Part shown: positions 38,040 to 49,754 of the stretch, one piece after another
How positions within the stretch are numbered: position 1 is the first letter of the stretch
Layout of the letters: each line of letters starts with the position of its first letter
DNA from: Ailurus styani
Lineage: Eukaryota > Chordata > Mammalia > Carnivora > Ailuridae
Direction: 5' to 3'
Assembly: GCA_002007465.1 (NCBI GenBank)
Contig: LNAC01000103.1
Coordinates: 224,846 to 288,845 of the forward strand
DNA length: 64,000 nucleotides
The notes under the pieces: generated by a model
Seen by the model: the letters and a program-made list of their open reading frames with translations, nothing else
Databases searched by the model: none
Told to the model about the DNA's origin: nothing
Translations under genes and position numbers: made by a program

Positions 38040-38760
38040 GAAATGACCTTTTCAGTGATACTGTTGTTTCAGAAAGATAACTAACAAGGAGTGAAAGGCA
38101 AAACAGACAGGGCTAACTGGAAAGAGAATACAGGCAAGGAGCTCAGTGCAATATTCCAGGCAAGAAATGAACAAAGTCTGGTGTCTGACTATGGGAATGG
38201 AGTCAAGGGAACAGATACTGCAGCCATTTGTGAGATTAAGTTGACCAGACTTGGACACGGATTGGAAGTGAAGGATAAGGAAGAGACATAAGTCAAGATG
38301 ATTTTGGAGTCTAGCTCCAGTGACTAGTCAGATAATAGCATTCAATACAGGGCATGTGGACCAAGGGGCAGGGTTTGTTGCTATTGTTTTTTTTAAAAGA
38401 TTTTATTTTTTACAAGTAATCTGTATATCCATCATGGGGCTTGAAGCCACAACCCCAAGATCAAGAGTAGCATATTCTATGACTGAGTCAGCCAGGTGGC
38501 CCCAGGGAGCAGCTTTTAACTGAAATGCTCAGAGGAGTGTTTGGAGCTGAAAATGTAAATTTTGGAATGAGTTTTATTTCATTAGTAGCCAATACTATGG
38601 GGATGGATGACTTGACTCATGGAGAGAATCTGTGGTAAGAGGTGGTAATGAAACAGCCTAGAATCCTGGAAAAATCCAAGGTATACCAGTGGTCAAACAG
38701 GTGCTGTGGGAGTTTAAGGAAAGCAGAGTTTGATTCTGACTAAGAGCATCACGAAATTCA
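38040..38760 (-). repeat. L2 LINE fragment (reverse-transcriptase part), minus strand, split by a SINE
   Basis: 'attccaggcaagaaatgaacaaagtctgg', 'gatgattttggagtctagc' and, beyond the SINE, 'ggagctgaaaatgtaaattttgg' and 'cctagaatcctggaaaaatccaagg' follow the reverse-complement L2 consensus as I remember it. Diverged. The ORF at 38091-38291 is part of it. Confidence 0.55.
38388..38503 (-). mobile_element. Old short tRNA-derived CanSINE, minus strand
   Basis: T-run and 'aaaagattttattttttacaagtaatctg' at the left, then 'ggggcttgaagccacaacccc' (reverse-complement B box) and 'gactgagtcagccaggtggcccc'. Confidence 0.82.
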
Positions 38761-41085
38761 TCTTAGAGGGGGTGGGATTCACAGTGGAATTCAAGGTGCA
38801 GCTAAGGACCATAAGGGAAGATGGGAATTCCAGGCTTAGAAAACAGTTTTTAATAGTAGTTGATGAATAGCAGTTTAGGAACTTGGATTGTGCTTGGGAA
38901 GGGTAAAGTCAGGACAGTGAGGTGGGGTGGGGGTGGCAAGAGGAAGGAGAAATGCTGTGCAGTAGCCACGTACAGAAAGGGTCAACTTGCAGAGGTTGTA
39001 GAGGTTGTATCGGTGTGGCTGAATTTGAGCCAGAGAGTTCTGTGATCAGTTCTGAGTTTCAGGAAGGAAGCCTGTGGAAGGCTCTCCATGGGAAAATAAG
39101 AGGCTCTGATCTCTTCCAAACCAGATCTCCAAAAGACCACTGTGTTTGGGAAACAGGGAGGGGTGTCTTAGGTTTTCTTAGACAGAAAAGGGGGTGGAAG
39201 GATGCATTTTCTTCTTCATAAACCCTAGGAAATCTTTAACTCAGGCCCCTATCTGACCCATGAACTAAAGAAACAAACTCATTAATCATCTAATTATGAA
39301 ATCTCTGGTTTTTAACTTGAGCAAATTTATAAACTAGTTATGACAGCATTTCAGAAAAAAAAAAATACCTTTCATCATCCCCGTAACTTAAAGAAAAGAG
39401 TCTTCAATTATATATTATTTACAGTGTTGAAAATTTGGAAATTGTTCAAAATTTGGAAATCGCCACTCTGAGGAATAAATTATTTGTGACTTTACTATTA
39501 TTTATACTTCAGATATGCTATATTTATTCTTACAGATAGATAAATCAACTTTTTAAAAAGACTTTTTTTTCTAATCAAGGATGTTACATAGCTTCTTTTA
39601 TATACACATCTTGGTGATTTATGAAACACAGTTTTATACTTTATTTTTTAAAAAGGAGAAAAAAAGCCCTCTAAGAATTGTTGTTTTTCCTGGAAATAAT
39701 TCTGTTTATTTAAGGCTATTAACTTTTCTTAAAGCAGTTGAAAGAGGTTCTTCCATTATATTTTGGTTTTCACATTAAATATTACACATTTTTTTTCAGA
39801 AACACTAATATTAAAATGTTTTTCATTGTGAATTTCCAGGGGAGTGTTATCAAAAAAAAAAAACCAAAAAAAACCAAAAAACAAAAAACAAAACACACAC
39901 ACACACAAAAGAATAGAAAGAACTGGGAAAGATTCCAGTGACATTTTAAATAAGGACGTTCAAAAGCTTCCCCACATCCTCTGCTATTTGCTGGAAGGTT
40001 TAGAAGTTTCACTAGCTAATGTTGACAGTTGTTTAGAAAAGTTTTTCCAGGAGATGGGAAGGAAATGTGACTTTCCCTTGAGAGAAGGGGAATGAGGATT
40101 CTACTGGGCTCACTTAGCTTTAAGCACCAGAGACGGAAATGGAAATTCATTCTTCTGAGGTGTACTGTACTTTGCAAACTCCCTGGAGACTGTTGCTAAA
40201 TTTGTGCTCAGCAACGTTCATACGTGATTCATGCTCTATAAAAGAGAGGTCAAAGGATGTTTAAGTTTGTTTATTTTAACAGCCTAAGAATTTGAGTCCA
40301 ATGAGATTAGAATTCCTCCTCACCTCCCAAATGAAGCCACTGTGCTGCTACTACTGTGACTACTACTATTATTTTCATCATTCTTATTATTTTGTTTCCT
40401 TCCTTCCTTTCTCTTTCTCTTTCTCTTTCTCTTTTTCTTTCTCTTTCTCTTTCTCTCTCTTTCTTGTTAGGGTATCCACTGTGCTATTATTTGAGTGAGT
40501 TGTCCTGATATCTTTTTGATTTCAGTGAACAACTACCATAAGGAGAGACTATAATCAGAATCATAACTCATGTACATGAGTTTCCTCTGGACATGGGTCT
40601 TAGACACTGAGGGTTGGTAACAACCAATTTGAACTTTTAATATTCATGACATATAGGCAGAAGAACAGTAGTAAGATAAGACATAAATAATCAGAAAGGC
40701 AGTTTCTCCAAACTGTATTTTGAGATACAGTCATATGTTCCCTAAAAAAAAAAAAAAATGGCTTCTGAGCCATCTGAAAAATGAAGAATTAAATAAAATC
40801 AAACAGGTTCCTTTACTTCAGGAAGTCTCAAAACTATTAACATAGTAATTTGTTTTGCAAATATCCAAGAAAAGATGAGTATACAGCATTGCTCAAACTT
40901 ATACACTTTTTTAGAAGAATATATTGGAACAAAGTTTGGGAAATGTTACAGTAACAACATGAATGAATGAATGAATGAATGAGTGAATAAATAAATGTAT
41001 AACACATTAACATTGTGCATACTAGTTGCCCACACCTTTTAAAGGGCACTCACACAAACACAAATACACACACATTTAATACAAA
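38761..41085. other. Unique sequence with simple repeats, no gene seen
   Basis: Purine-rich text at 38860-39200 yields two overlapping ORFs (61 and 99 codons) without protein-like features. Simple repeats: an A/C-rich tract (39855-39906), a (TTTCTC)n pyrimidine tract (40397-40465) and (TGAA)n (40959-40981). Nothing else recognised. Confidence 0.4.
40397..40465 (+). repeat. Pyrimidine (TTTCTC)n tract
   Basis: About 70 bases of almost pure C/T with hexamer periodicity. Such mirror-like polypyrimidine tracts can adopt triplex DNA. Confidence 0.9.
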
Positions 41086-41215
41086 AATTGTATGTATCAG
41101 GTACAATTATTATCCCCAATGTACAGATAAGATACCTGAGATGCTTGCCCAAAGTCTCGTAGTTAATACAAGGCCTCCTCCAAATCATGCTGTAAATTTT
41201 TCTCTAACTCAGTGA
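41086..41215 (+). repeat. MIR-like SINE fragment
   Basis: 'caattattatccccaatgtacagataagatacctgagatgcttgcccaaagtc' has the MIR core order. Diverged. Confidence 0.6.
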
Positions 41216-42014
41216 TAACCAAATATATTTGTTCACAAACCCACCAGTAAATGTTTAGATTATACTATGTCATAACTTATAAATATTCCAGGGGAATATT
41301 TTTTATATGAATGTATTGTATCCATAATAAAGTATAGCAAAAGTCAAAATGAAAAAGTATATAATAAAAATAGGAAGAGGCATGTTTTAAAATAATCCTT
41401 TATTGTATTATTAATGGTGCAAAAATAAATTTGTTTTTACTACAAATAATAAAGCCACCATCATTGAATATATATTTAATTTTAAAATTAATTTACTTTA
41501 ATATTTAATGATACAGCAGTTTAAAAATTTAATTCTGAGTTAGGTTCCATTAATATTGATAATTGGTTTGACAGTTGGCCATGTTGGGAAAAAGACATGT
41601 CACAAAGTACTATTACATAAAATAAACACTTAAGGTGTGTTTCATTGCTAATACTAGTGAATCTAAGCCCATATTTCACACACTCTTTCCCCCCCCAATT
41701 TCCTTGCAGGCTATCACTGTTTTTTCTGTGTTTCTTGACCAATGAAAAATTTGGATTTGCTGTAAAAAAAAAAAATCAATTATGTCATTTCTTTACTGCT
41801 TACTTGTGCTTGCATTATTTGAATTAAGCTTTTGTTTAGGTTTTGAGTGTTCACTTATGTTAGTTCAAACTGGGTAATATAATGGGCAAGTGCACTTAAC
41901 CTAGAGCACATGACTGTCCTATGTCGGTGTAGGCCAAAAGCAAAGTATTAGCAGTCCTACTCTCCCTCAGGAGCCTGCTCACCGTGCATGGATGGAGTGA
42001 ATGTCTGAACTTGT
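41216..42014. other. AT-rich unique sequence, no gene seen
   Basis: Nothing recognised besides A-runs (41762-41774) and a C-run (41690-41697). Confidence 0.4.
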
Positions 42015-42025
42015 AAGAGACTTTT

Positions 42026-42206
42026 TTTTTTTAAGATTTTATTTATTTATTTGACAGAGAGAGAGAGATCTCAAGTAGGCAAAGAGAGAGCGGGAAGCAG
42101 ACTCTCTGCTGAGCAGAGAGCCCGATGCGGGACTCGATCCCAGGACCCTGGGATCATGACCCGAGCTGAAGGCAAAGGCTTAACCCACTGAGCCACCCAT
42201 GCACCC
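42026..42206 (-). mobile_element. CanSINE, minus strand, with 11-bp TSD
   Basis: Poly-T, 'aagattttatttatttatttgacag', body, then 'actgagccacccatgcaccc'. Direct repeats AAGAGACTTTT at 42015-42025 and 42209-42219. Confidence 0.94.
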
Positions 42207-42219
42207 GGAAGAGACTTTT

Positions 42220-44189
42220 CAAGTCACTAGTGTGTATCCCTATATTAAATATTAAGAAAGATTACTTTTTAGTATTTTTAAAGTAAAAAAAAAAAAACAC
42301 ACCAGGGTTCACTGTACACACCTGAGGAGATTCCACCCCACTTTAGAGACTATTCTAGATGTTTCAGGCTAAAAGAAGAAATCTGGCCAGAAATATTAGT
42401 TTCAGTAAAAGCAAAAACAGAACAAAAACAAAAGACCACTTATTGATGAGAGCAACAATTTTGTTACCTCTTGAGAATTGCCGCTTTTAAGCAGTAGAGT
42501 AGCACTTTATTCAAAAGAACTATATTCTCTAAGCAAGAGCTATTCATTTGAGCAAATGTCCTTTAAAATGACAATCAGCCTGCCTTTATTTTTATTATTT
42601 ATGGCATATATAAATCCAGTGCAATGCACTCTATAGGACATCCATTTATTCTGTGTTGAAAATACAGTTTACTGTGTTTCTGGATGATGTGGAGGTTGAG
42701 AGTACACTTTGGGGATGCTATGGGTGGTGAAAGAAATTGAAGGAGGATTGCTTCTTGGTTTCTAGATAGGAAAACAATGCAAGAGTTTAGCTATTCCCAA
42801 TTTCTATACTTCCCTTTGCTAAAATCAGAACCGATTATTTTGGTAAAGGATTTTGGTGACCAAAATCCAGTCCTCCTATTTCACAGGAGGCAAAAATGAA
42901 TCAAATGACTTGTCTGCTATTACAGTTAGTGACAGAATCAGGATGAGAATCCAGTTCTTCTCACTGTTGCTCCATTCACTCCGCATTTTCTGATTTATGA
43001 AGAATATACTAGAGAGGCCTTTTGTAGAGTGATAGCTTCACAACCAAGGTGCAAAGCACTTGCACAGAATATTTACTGCCAGTAATTTACTGTATTATAC
43101 AGATGAACAAAGCCTTTCTTTGGGCAATCAAGCAATTAAAAAATAATTCTGTTTTACAAGGCACTCTTCCTTGATATGTCTTCTGTTGTCCCGGAATTTT
43201 GTCTGTAAGACATCTCTGCTGAACTACTTCATGAAACTTTGAGTTTCCGTGACATACAGCATCCTTATCATTGTCTTTCAACGAGCAGTTTATACTCACA
43301 AGCGTCAAACTCTTGTAGGTGATAAAAAGAGTGAGAGTGCCGGGAAGCAAATCTGGGGTGATACTCGCCATAGGATGATCTCAGGATAGGACACACTCTG
43401 GGACGTGTAATGTCGTTTCTCCCTCTGCTCCTGTTATCTTGGGAGACTGCATTCATGGCAGCGGAAGCAAAGCCTATGGGAGCGTGTAAGGAAACAGAGA
43501 AAGTTAGTGCGGTTACTGCAGCTTCATTATCCATTGGCTAGAGGATGAATTATGTCCACCTGGTGGTTCAGGACCCCATGCTGCCTTTGCTTTGCATGTA
43601 TAGCAAGTCGATCTAATTGTGCGAGATCCCAGAACTCCTTTTCATGTTCCAAGATAAGACCCTGACCCTTGGTGTAGGTGTCCTTAAGTCCTTATGTCCT
43701 TATGTCCTTAAGGACATAAAATAGTCTAACTACAAAAAGGAAGGGTTCCCATCAATTGTATTTGGCAGAGACTACACTGGACCTTGGGACTGGTTGAAGT
43801 TGGAGAATCTTCACCATGTGATTATACCTCAGATAATGCCTACATCCTAGTGTCTCAGAAGCAGCTTCCAGGGATACATCCAGAGTCAGGATGCATCCTG
43901 ATACATGCCCAGCTCCCCAGAATGCTGGTCACCTAGGGAAAGAGAGAAACAACACGACTCCTCAAAAGGGAATTGACTTTCATTGCCGTCCTTCCTTGTG
44001 AGCAGGATGAGAAGGGCACTGCGGTGGGAAGAGAACTGTTCACACTATTCAGCCTTCAGGTCTTGCTTAACTATACATCTCAAGCTGAAACACAAAAACC
44101 ATGGTTAACAGGAGAGACACAGGCTGTCACATCAGAGATTGCTATGATTGGGAGATATAAAGAGAACTGGAGATAAAAACGGGACTAAC
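42220..44189. other. Mostly unique; MIR-like fragment at about 42865-42990; no gene
   Basis: The MIR-like core is 'cctcctatttcacaggaggcaaaaatgaatcaaatgacttgtctgc'. 43540-43930 has repeat-like text I cannot place. A 20-bp palindrome is at 43700-43719. The 94- and 88-codon minus-strand ORFs (43087-43534) overlap each other and are not recognisable. Confidence 0.4.
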
Positions 44190-44400
44190 ACTTGTCTGCC
44201 ACCCACATGAGCTAGGCGCTATGCTTGGGAATGCACCAACCTTTCCATGAATTCTCACGAAACGTGAGAGGTATTACTTTTTCCTCAGTCAGAGTGAAGA
44301 AACTCAGAGAGGTTAAGGTACCCACCCAAGTGAGCGGTAGAGCAGGGATCGAGTTAGGGTATTGCAAACTCAAAAGCTCGTGCTCTTTCTGGGACGCTGT
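44190..44400 (+). repeat. MIR SINE, relatively complete
   Basis: 'ccacccacatgagctaggcgctatgc', 'tgaattctcacgaaacgtgagaggtatta', 'gaagaaactcagagaggttaagg' and 'gagcggtagagcagggatcgag' follow the MIR consensus order over about 200 bases. Confidence 0.8.
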
Positions 44401-45093
44401 ACCAATGAATAAGTAAAATAAATAAATAAATTGGACTGGTTATTTTCGGAGGAAATTACTCCCTTAGTAAAGTAAGCAAATAAACTAATAAATAAGATGA
44501 TTCACAGGAGTCTTAGCTGTACGTGTGCTCCCTACCAGCACGAATATTCTCTGCAATGGATCAACCTACCTTGATGATGTTGACAAAAATCGATGACAAA
44601 ACTAGTATAATTTGTTCTGGTTCTGCATGGAGCAACCAGATCTGGGGAGTAACTGAGTGAAGGTGTGAGGGAGATAGACCTGGGCACTTGGTCCTCCTTC
44701 TGGCTGTGATGTGTGGTAGGTTCATTACCTGACACTCGGAGCAAAGAGTAACACAGGGGCTTTTCCTGTATCTTCCACACTAGAGAGATCCCCTAGCAAG
44801 CTAGTTCAAATATTCGAAAGTAGTTTTCTTCCTCAATGTCTAAGCATTTCTTTTCAATGATCATGATTATACTACATTAAAAATAGGATATACTACAGCC
44901 TCTCCTGTATTAAATGCTCTCATGTTTTTAATACCTGCAGAATAAACATGGGTCAAAGAATCCAGGCAGGGCTATCGAGCTAGTGCTAACCCACCTATAT
45001 TAGTGGAGAAAGGGACACAACAAATGCAAGTACACAATTTTTATCTGTAAACTTTTGTAGTTTATTATGACCACAAAACTCAGTCATCCATTT

Positions 45094-45287
45094 TTTTTTA
45101 AGATTTTATTTATTTTCGATAGAGAGAGCACACGTGAGCAAGGGGAGGAGCAGATGGAGAAAGACAAGCAGACTCCATGCTGAGCGTAGAGCCCAATGCA
45201 GGGCTCGATCCCACAGCCCTGAGGTCTTGACCTGAGCCAAAACCAAGAGTCTGACACTCAATCTACTCAGCCAGCCAGGCACCTCAC
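45094..45287 (-). mobile_element. CanSINE (older), minus strand
   Basis: T-run and 'aagattttatttattttcgatag' on the left; 'tctactcagccagccaggcacc' on the right. Short imperfect flanking repeat (CATCCATTT / CACCCATTT). Confidence 0.9.
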
Positions 45288-45295
45288 CCATTTGT

Positions 45296-46922
45296 TTTAA
45301 CTTCATGAATTATCCAATTAAACTTCCAATTGATAGGACTGACCATCAGGCAGACCAGATCAATTACTTAGTGACTCTACCACCATTTTCATTCACTTTT
45401 GTTTACCAATTATAGTTAGTGGGCTACAAGATGTGTGTGCTCTGGGTACAGAAAGCAAGGCAAAGAGGAAAGTCAATTAGCAAGATGCCCACTCCTTTAA
45501 GCCCCATAGAAGAACCACTGGGAATTCTTACTTTCTGCTACTATGGCTGAAGTTGGCCTTTTTATGTATCTAAGTGGGAGATAAGTTATTGTTAACTCAA
45601 AATAGGATGGGGTGATTTAGCATGGCTTTAATTGGATTTGGGCAATAAAAATACCCTTTGCTGCTGAAAAAGGAATGCAAAATTTGAAAATGAAGGTTAT
45701 ACAACCTCTTTACAGCAAAAGAACAGTCTTTTGAAAGGTTGTCTTCACTTTAGAAGTTGATTTTATAATCCTAATGAGGCATGGGAGACAAAATCTGCTC
45801 TTGAAATGTTTCAACTTTCTTCAGTATTCTCTGTTTAATTAGAAGTACTCTCTCTATGAACCTGTCCATCTAGCAATCTAATACCATTAGCAGAATTTAT
45901 TTACTGTTTAAATTGCTGCTTAAAGTTTAGGCTTGGTAGCAAAGATTTTGTCAAGTAACTAAGGGAAAGTTTGGCCCTGTTAAGCAAAATCCTTGCCTCG
46001 TCTCTGCCTTCAATGTATGTATAAGGATTTTTCTTATAAAAAAATAAACTTGAAGTCCTAGGAAAGACGTTTTTTGGGCGGATGGGAGGGTGACAAGACG
46101 AGCAGATAATTATATGTATCTAAATGGACCTGCAAATCTGTTGAACTTGGAAAAAGTTTAGAGTTTTCTGTTCTTTTGAGTAAGCACATTTGCAGATCTG
46201 AATCTTAGAGTTAAATAATGTATGAGACTGATAACAAATTAAAACAATAAAAATGGATCTGCCACACTCAGTAAGTCAACATCTTTTCATTTCCTACAGG
46301 GGAGGACAAAAAAATAACTACTGTAGTAACCATCCTAGAATTTTGGAAGCCTCCAATTATAACTCCAGTACATTCCTTGGGCAAACTTTATTTAGCATTT
46401 CTACCAAATTCAAATAGAGTGTGAAATTTAGTGTTTTCATTTTTGAATTCATAGCACTTTCTCCATTTTTAGATGAGTCTGATTAGAACAGTCACAATTG
46501 TATTCTATAGTTATTAGGACTAAGAAATCAATTTAAAATAAAATGGTATGTTTCCAAATGATATCTAACCAGGGAATTGAGTGGCAAATTTTGAGTAAAC
46601 TGTTACATAAATTATTCTTAAATTCAAGGGCCATAAGAAGATTCTTTTATATTTTTCAACAACTTTCTCAGTTCTGGTTCATTAAAATGCAACCATAGGG
46701 GAAAAAACAAAAGTAGGGTACATTGGTACATAATGATATTTAACTTAAAATGGTTTTATTTGTATCCTACTTAACCTTGCAAAGGAAGTGACATGGCTCT
46801 CTAACCACCAAATCTGTCATTTAGTAAGTGCTTTGTTTATTGGGATGTGTTCATGCTGCAAATACTGCAAATCTAAGGCACATGCTAGATATGGGGATAC
46901 AGTACCCCTTGCCCTGTCCCAC
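45296..46922. other. Unique AT-rich sequence, no gene seen
   Basis: No repeat family recognised over about 1.6 kb, and no ORF worth calling. Candidate conserved non-coding sequence, untested. Confidence 0.35.
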
Positions 46923-46940
46923 TTCCAGAAACTTCCAGAA
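46923..46940 (+). promoter_or_regulatory. Perfect four-unit heat-shock element
   Basis: TTCCAGAAACTTCCAGAA is TTCnnGAAnnTTCnnGAA: four alternating nGAAn units with exact spacing, the consensus for HSF trimers. It lies just before a MIR, away from any promoter I can see. Binding in vivo is unknown. Confidence 0.55.
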
Positions 46941-46959
46941 AGACAGTGGTGATATAGCA

Positions 46960-47125
46960 TAGTTTTAATAATGAAACAATTCACAAAAACGATAGTCTTA
47001 ATCCTTCTCTATATATGAGTAAATTGATGCTCAGAAATGTAACCACCCCACAGCCATCCAGCCAACAAGTAGAGGCACCAACATGAGATGACAGCTATCA
47101 AGTTCCAAAGTCAGTGATCTTGACT
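46960..47125 (+). repeat. MIR-like SINE fragment
   Basis: 'atatatgagtaaattgatgctcagaaatgtaaccaccccacagccatccagccaacaagtagaggcacc' has MIR order. Confidence 0.6.
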
Positions 47126-47220
47126 GTCACATTTATATTGCATCAAAACAATTTGTTGGTGCTTCCTTAGAGACCCACGAAAGCTCATAGGTGGTTGAGA
47201 CGTTAAACTGTTCTTTTGTG

Positions 47221-47428
47221 GGGCACCTGAGTGGTTCAGTCATGTCAGTGGCCGGCTCTTGGTTTTGACTCAGGTCATGATCTTGGGGTCCTGGGGTTGA
47301 GCCCCTGCCTCGGACTTCACGCTCAGCAGGGAGTCTGCTTGAGGATTCTTTCTCTCCCTCTTCCTTTGCCCCTCCTCCTGTGTGCTCGCTCTCTATCTCT
47401 CTAAAATAAATAAATCTTTAAAAAATTC
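47221..47428 (+). mobile_element. CanSINE (older arctoid/caniform type) with 9-bp TSD
   Basis: Head 'ggggcacctgagtggttcagtc', TC-rich block, tail AAATAAATAAATCTTTAAAAA. Flanking repeats TTCTTTTGT at 47211-47219 and 47429-47437. Confidence 0.92.
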
Positions 47429-47673
47429 TTCTTTTGTAAAGTTTTTCATGTATATAGGGATATCTGCAACGTCAGTTTTCAGAAGAGAAATATATTTTAT
47501 ATCCTTTTAATATGGCTTTCTGCTTAATAGAACAGGTTTAGGGTCCATCTTTAAAAGCCCCACGTTTTTGTCATCAGGCAATGAATATATGATGTATTGC
47601 CAAAGGCCTAAAGGCAAAGCCAATCAGATGTAACTATTTTAAGAACGAAGTGTTTCCCTGGATCCTTGTTGCT

Positions 47674-48102
47674 TGTGATGATTAATTTTATGTGTCGTCT
47701 TGTGTGAGCAATGACACCCAGATATTTGGTCAAACATTATTTTGGGTGTTTCAGGAGGGTGTTATTTGGATGGGATTAACATTTCAATGATCAGATTTTG
47801 AACGAAGTAGTTTGCCCTCCATAGTGTGGGTGAGCCTCATCTAATCAGTGAATGGCCTCAATAGGCCAACCTCCTCCAAAAGAGAAAGAAGGAATTCTTA
47901 GTACCAGATGCCTTTGATTTTGGACTGTAATATTGGCTCTTCCTGGGTCTCCGGCCTGCTGGCCGTTCTTATAGGTTTTGGACTTGCTAGCCTCCACATT
48001 CGGTAGTGAGTTCCTTAAAATAAATCTCAATCTGTGTGTGTCTGCATGTATGGTGTGTGTATCCTTTTGATTCTGTTTCTCTAGATAACCCTGACTAATA
48101 CA
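47674..48102 (+). mobile_element. Solo LTR of an ERVL-type endogenous retrovirus (MLT2-like)
   Basis: A 429-bp element starting TGTGATGATTAATTTTATGTG and ending 'ccctgactaataca', i.e. 5'-TG...CA-3'. Internal words ('cagatatttggtcaaacattatttt', 'gtgggtgagcctcatctaatcagtg', 'ggctcttcctgggtctcc') match the mammalian MLT2/ERVL LTR pattern. An AATAAA lies at about 48019. No internal retroviral region adjoins it, so it is a solo LTR. The 102-codon antisense ORF inside is spurious. Confidence 0.82.
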
Positions 48103-48179
48103 GTGTCCAAAGGGTGATGAGCAGACCTGTAGGATCTGTATAACTAGCATCACTGGGAGTTCATTAGAATGCAGAATCT

Positions 48180-48393
48180 CTGATCCCTCCCTTGATCTAG
48201 TGTTTGGAATCTGCGTTTTTTTAAAAAATATTTTTATTCATTTATTTGACAGAGAGAGAAACAGCGAGAGAGGGAACACAAACAGNCTGATCCCTCCCTT
48301 GATCTAGTGTTTGGAATCTGCGTTTTTTTTTAAAAATATTTTTATTCATTTATTTGACAGAGAGAGAAACAGCGAGAGAGGGAACACAAACAG
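48180..48393. other. About 106-bp direct duplication around a single N (probable assembly artefact)
   Basis: 48180-48285 recurs at 48287-48393, differing only in the length of the T/A homopolymers (T7A6 versus T9A5). The N is at 48286. Both copies contain the same MER5-to-SINE junction, which argues for a failed contig overlap rather than two insertions. Confidence 0.9.
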
Positions 48394-48526
48394 GGGGAGT
48401 AGGAGATGGAGAAGCAGGCTTTCCCGCAGAGCAGGGAGCCCAATGCAGGGCTCGATCCCAGGACCCTGGGATCATGACCTGAGCCTAAGGCAGGTGCTTA
48501 AGGACTGAGCCACCAAGGCACCCCGA
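48327..48526 (-). mobile_element. CanSINE, minus strand, inserted in MER5
   Basis: Tail T-run and 'atttttattcatttatttgacag' left, head 'gactgagccaccaaggcacccc' right. Target repeats GGAATCTGCGTTTT (48313-48326) and GGAATCTGCATTTT (48527-48540). Confidence 0.93.
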
Positions 48527-49003
48527 GGAATCTGCATTTTAACAGCCTCTCCAGGTGATTAATGTACTCAGTTAAGTTAGAGAAGTCCTACCTAGGATGA
48601 TCAGAAATTCAAAATGCTTTTATTTTTCCTTTTCTTTTTATGTTTATATCTCTGTTAGACTTGGCATGTGTCTTTATGGCATTTGAAGGTACTTCCACTT
48701 CAGGCTAGTGGAATGCTCTGGGGCAGGGAAGGGGTTAATGAGGGAAATTGTTGCTGGTTCTATTTGACTATTACATAAGATTAAAAAATATCGATAAAAC
48801 TTTCCAATTCTGTAATCTAACTCATTGTCACTAGGAAAGCCTAGTCCATACTTCTGTTCAGGTTCATGAAATAGATGCAGAAGCTGCTCAGCTGAGGGGA
48901 AAAAAATGTTTTGAAGAGTCATGAGCATCTATATATTATATATAAAATCACAGTAGACTCATCTCTATAACGGTTGGATTGTGTTAACAAAATCCCCTTC
49001 AGG

Positions 49004-49208
49004 GGCACCTGGGTGGCTCAGTGGGTTAAGCCTCTGCCTTCAGCTCAGGTCATGGTCTCAGGGTCCTGGGATCGAGCCCCACATCGTGCTCTCTGCTCAG
49101 CGGGGAGCCTTCTTCCTCCTCTCTCTCTGCCTGCCTCTCTGCCTACTTGTGATCTCTCTCTCTCTCTCTCTGTGTTAAATAAATAAATAAAATCTTAAAA
49201 AAAAAAAC
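49004..49208 (+). mobile_element. CanSINE, mustelid-type, with TSD
   Basis: Full copy with 'tctctgcctacttgtgatctctc' and an AAATAAATAAATAAAATCTT tail. Imperfect repeats AAATCCCCTTCAGGGG (48990-49005) and AAATCCCCATCAGGGG (49209-49224). The ORFs at 48974-49186 are frames of the SINE. Confidence 0.94.
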
Positions 49209-49220
49209 AAATCCCCATCA

Positions 49221-49309
49221 GGGGACACCTGGCCGGCTCAGTTGGAAGAGCAGATGACTCTTGATCTCAGGTCATGGGTTTGAGCCCCACCTTGGGTATA
49301 GAGATTAAC

Positions 49310-49338
<29 letters not shown>
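49221..49338 (+). mobile_element. Old short CanSINE directly behind a younger SINE
   Basis: 'ggggacacctggccggctcagttggaagagc', then 'gggtttgagccccacc' and a 27-base A-run. The younger SINE at 49004 inserted at its 5' edge, giving a head-to-tail pair. Confidence 0.88.
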
Positions 49339-49341
<3 letters not shown>

Positions 49342-49422
49342 TCAAATGATATTTAGAGTGTACCTATTTTGTCCCAGGCATGTGATAAGCACAGGAGACA
49401 GAAAGTAGTTTTCATTTCTGTC

Positions 49423-49518
49423 CTTTTTTTTTTTTTTTAAGTAGGCTCCGTGCCCAACATGGAGCTTGAACTCACTACCCTGAGATCAAAAGTCACATGC
49501 TCTACCCACTGCTCCCCT
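49423..49518 (-). mobile_element. Old short CanSINE, minus strand, with TSD
   Basis: T-run, 'aagtaggctccgtgcccaacatggagcttgaactcac', ending 'tctacccactgctcccct'. Flanking repeats CATTTCTGTC at 49413-49422 and 49519-49528. Confidence 0.88.
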
Positions 49519-49754
49519 CATTTCTGTCTTTAAAAACTTGACAATGAATTCAGTAGAAGGATACTTGTGTAAATAAGGAAGAGCAGTAACTGTACAGCTG
49601 CCCCCACAAATAGCCAAGAAAAAGAGGAAGTCCTGTTTTTCTTCAACTAAATTCTTACTCTTGTAATTTATTTCACCTAAAATAATCAGCTGAGTTTTCC
49701 AAAATGACTACTGCTTCATACCTTTCCTTTCTTAGAAACCTACAGTATGTCTTT

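Larger units (their letters stand above)
48130..48562 (+). mobile_element. MER5-type DNA transposon relic, interrupted by a SINE and an assembly duplication
   Basis: Left part 'tagcatcactgggagttcattagaatgcagaatctctgatcc' and right part 'gaatctgcattttaacagcctctccaggtgatta' make one MER5-like element once the SINE (48327-48526) and the repeated segment are removed. Confidence 0.65.

Noticed and set aside
47845..48153. 102-codon minus-strand ORF
   Set aside because: Antisense to a solo ERVL-type LTR and running off its edge.
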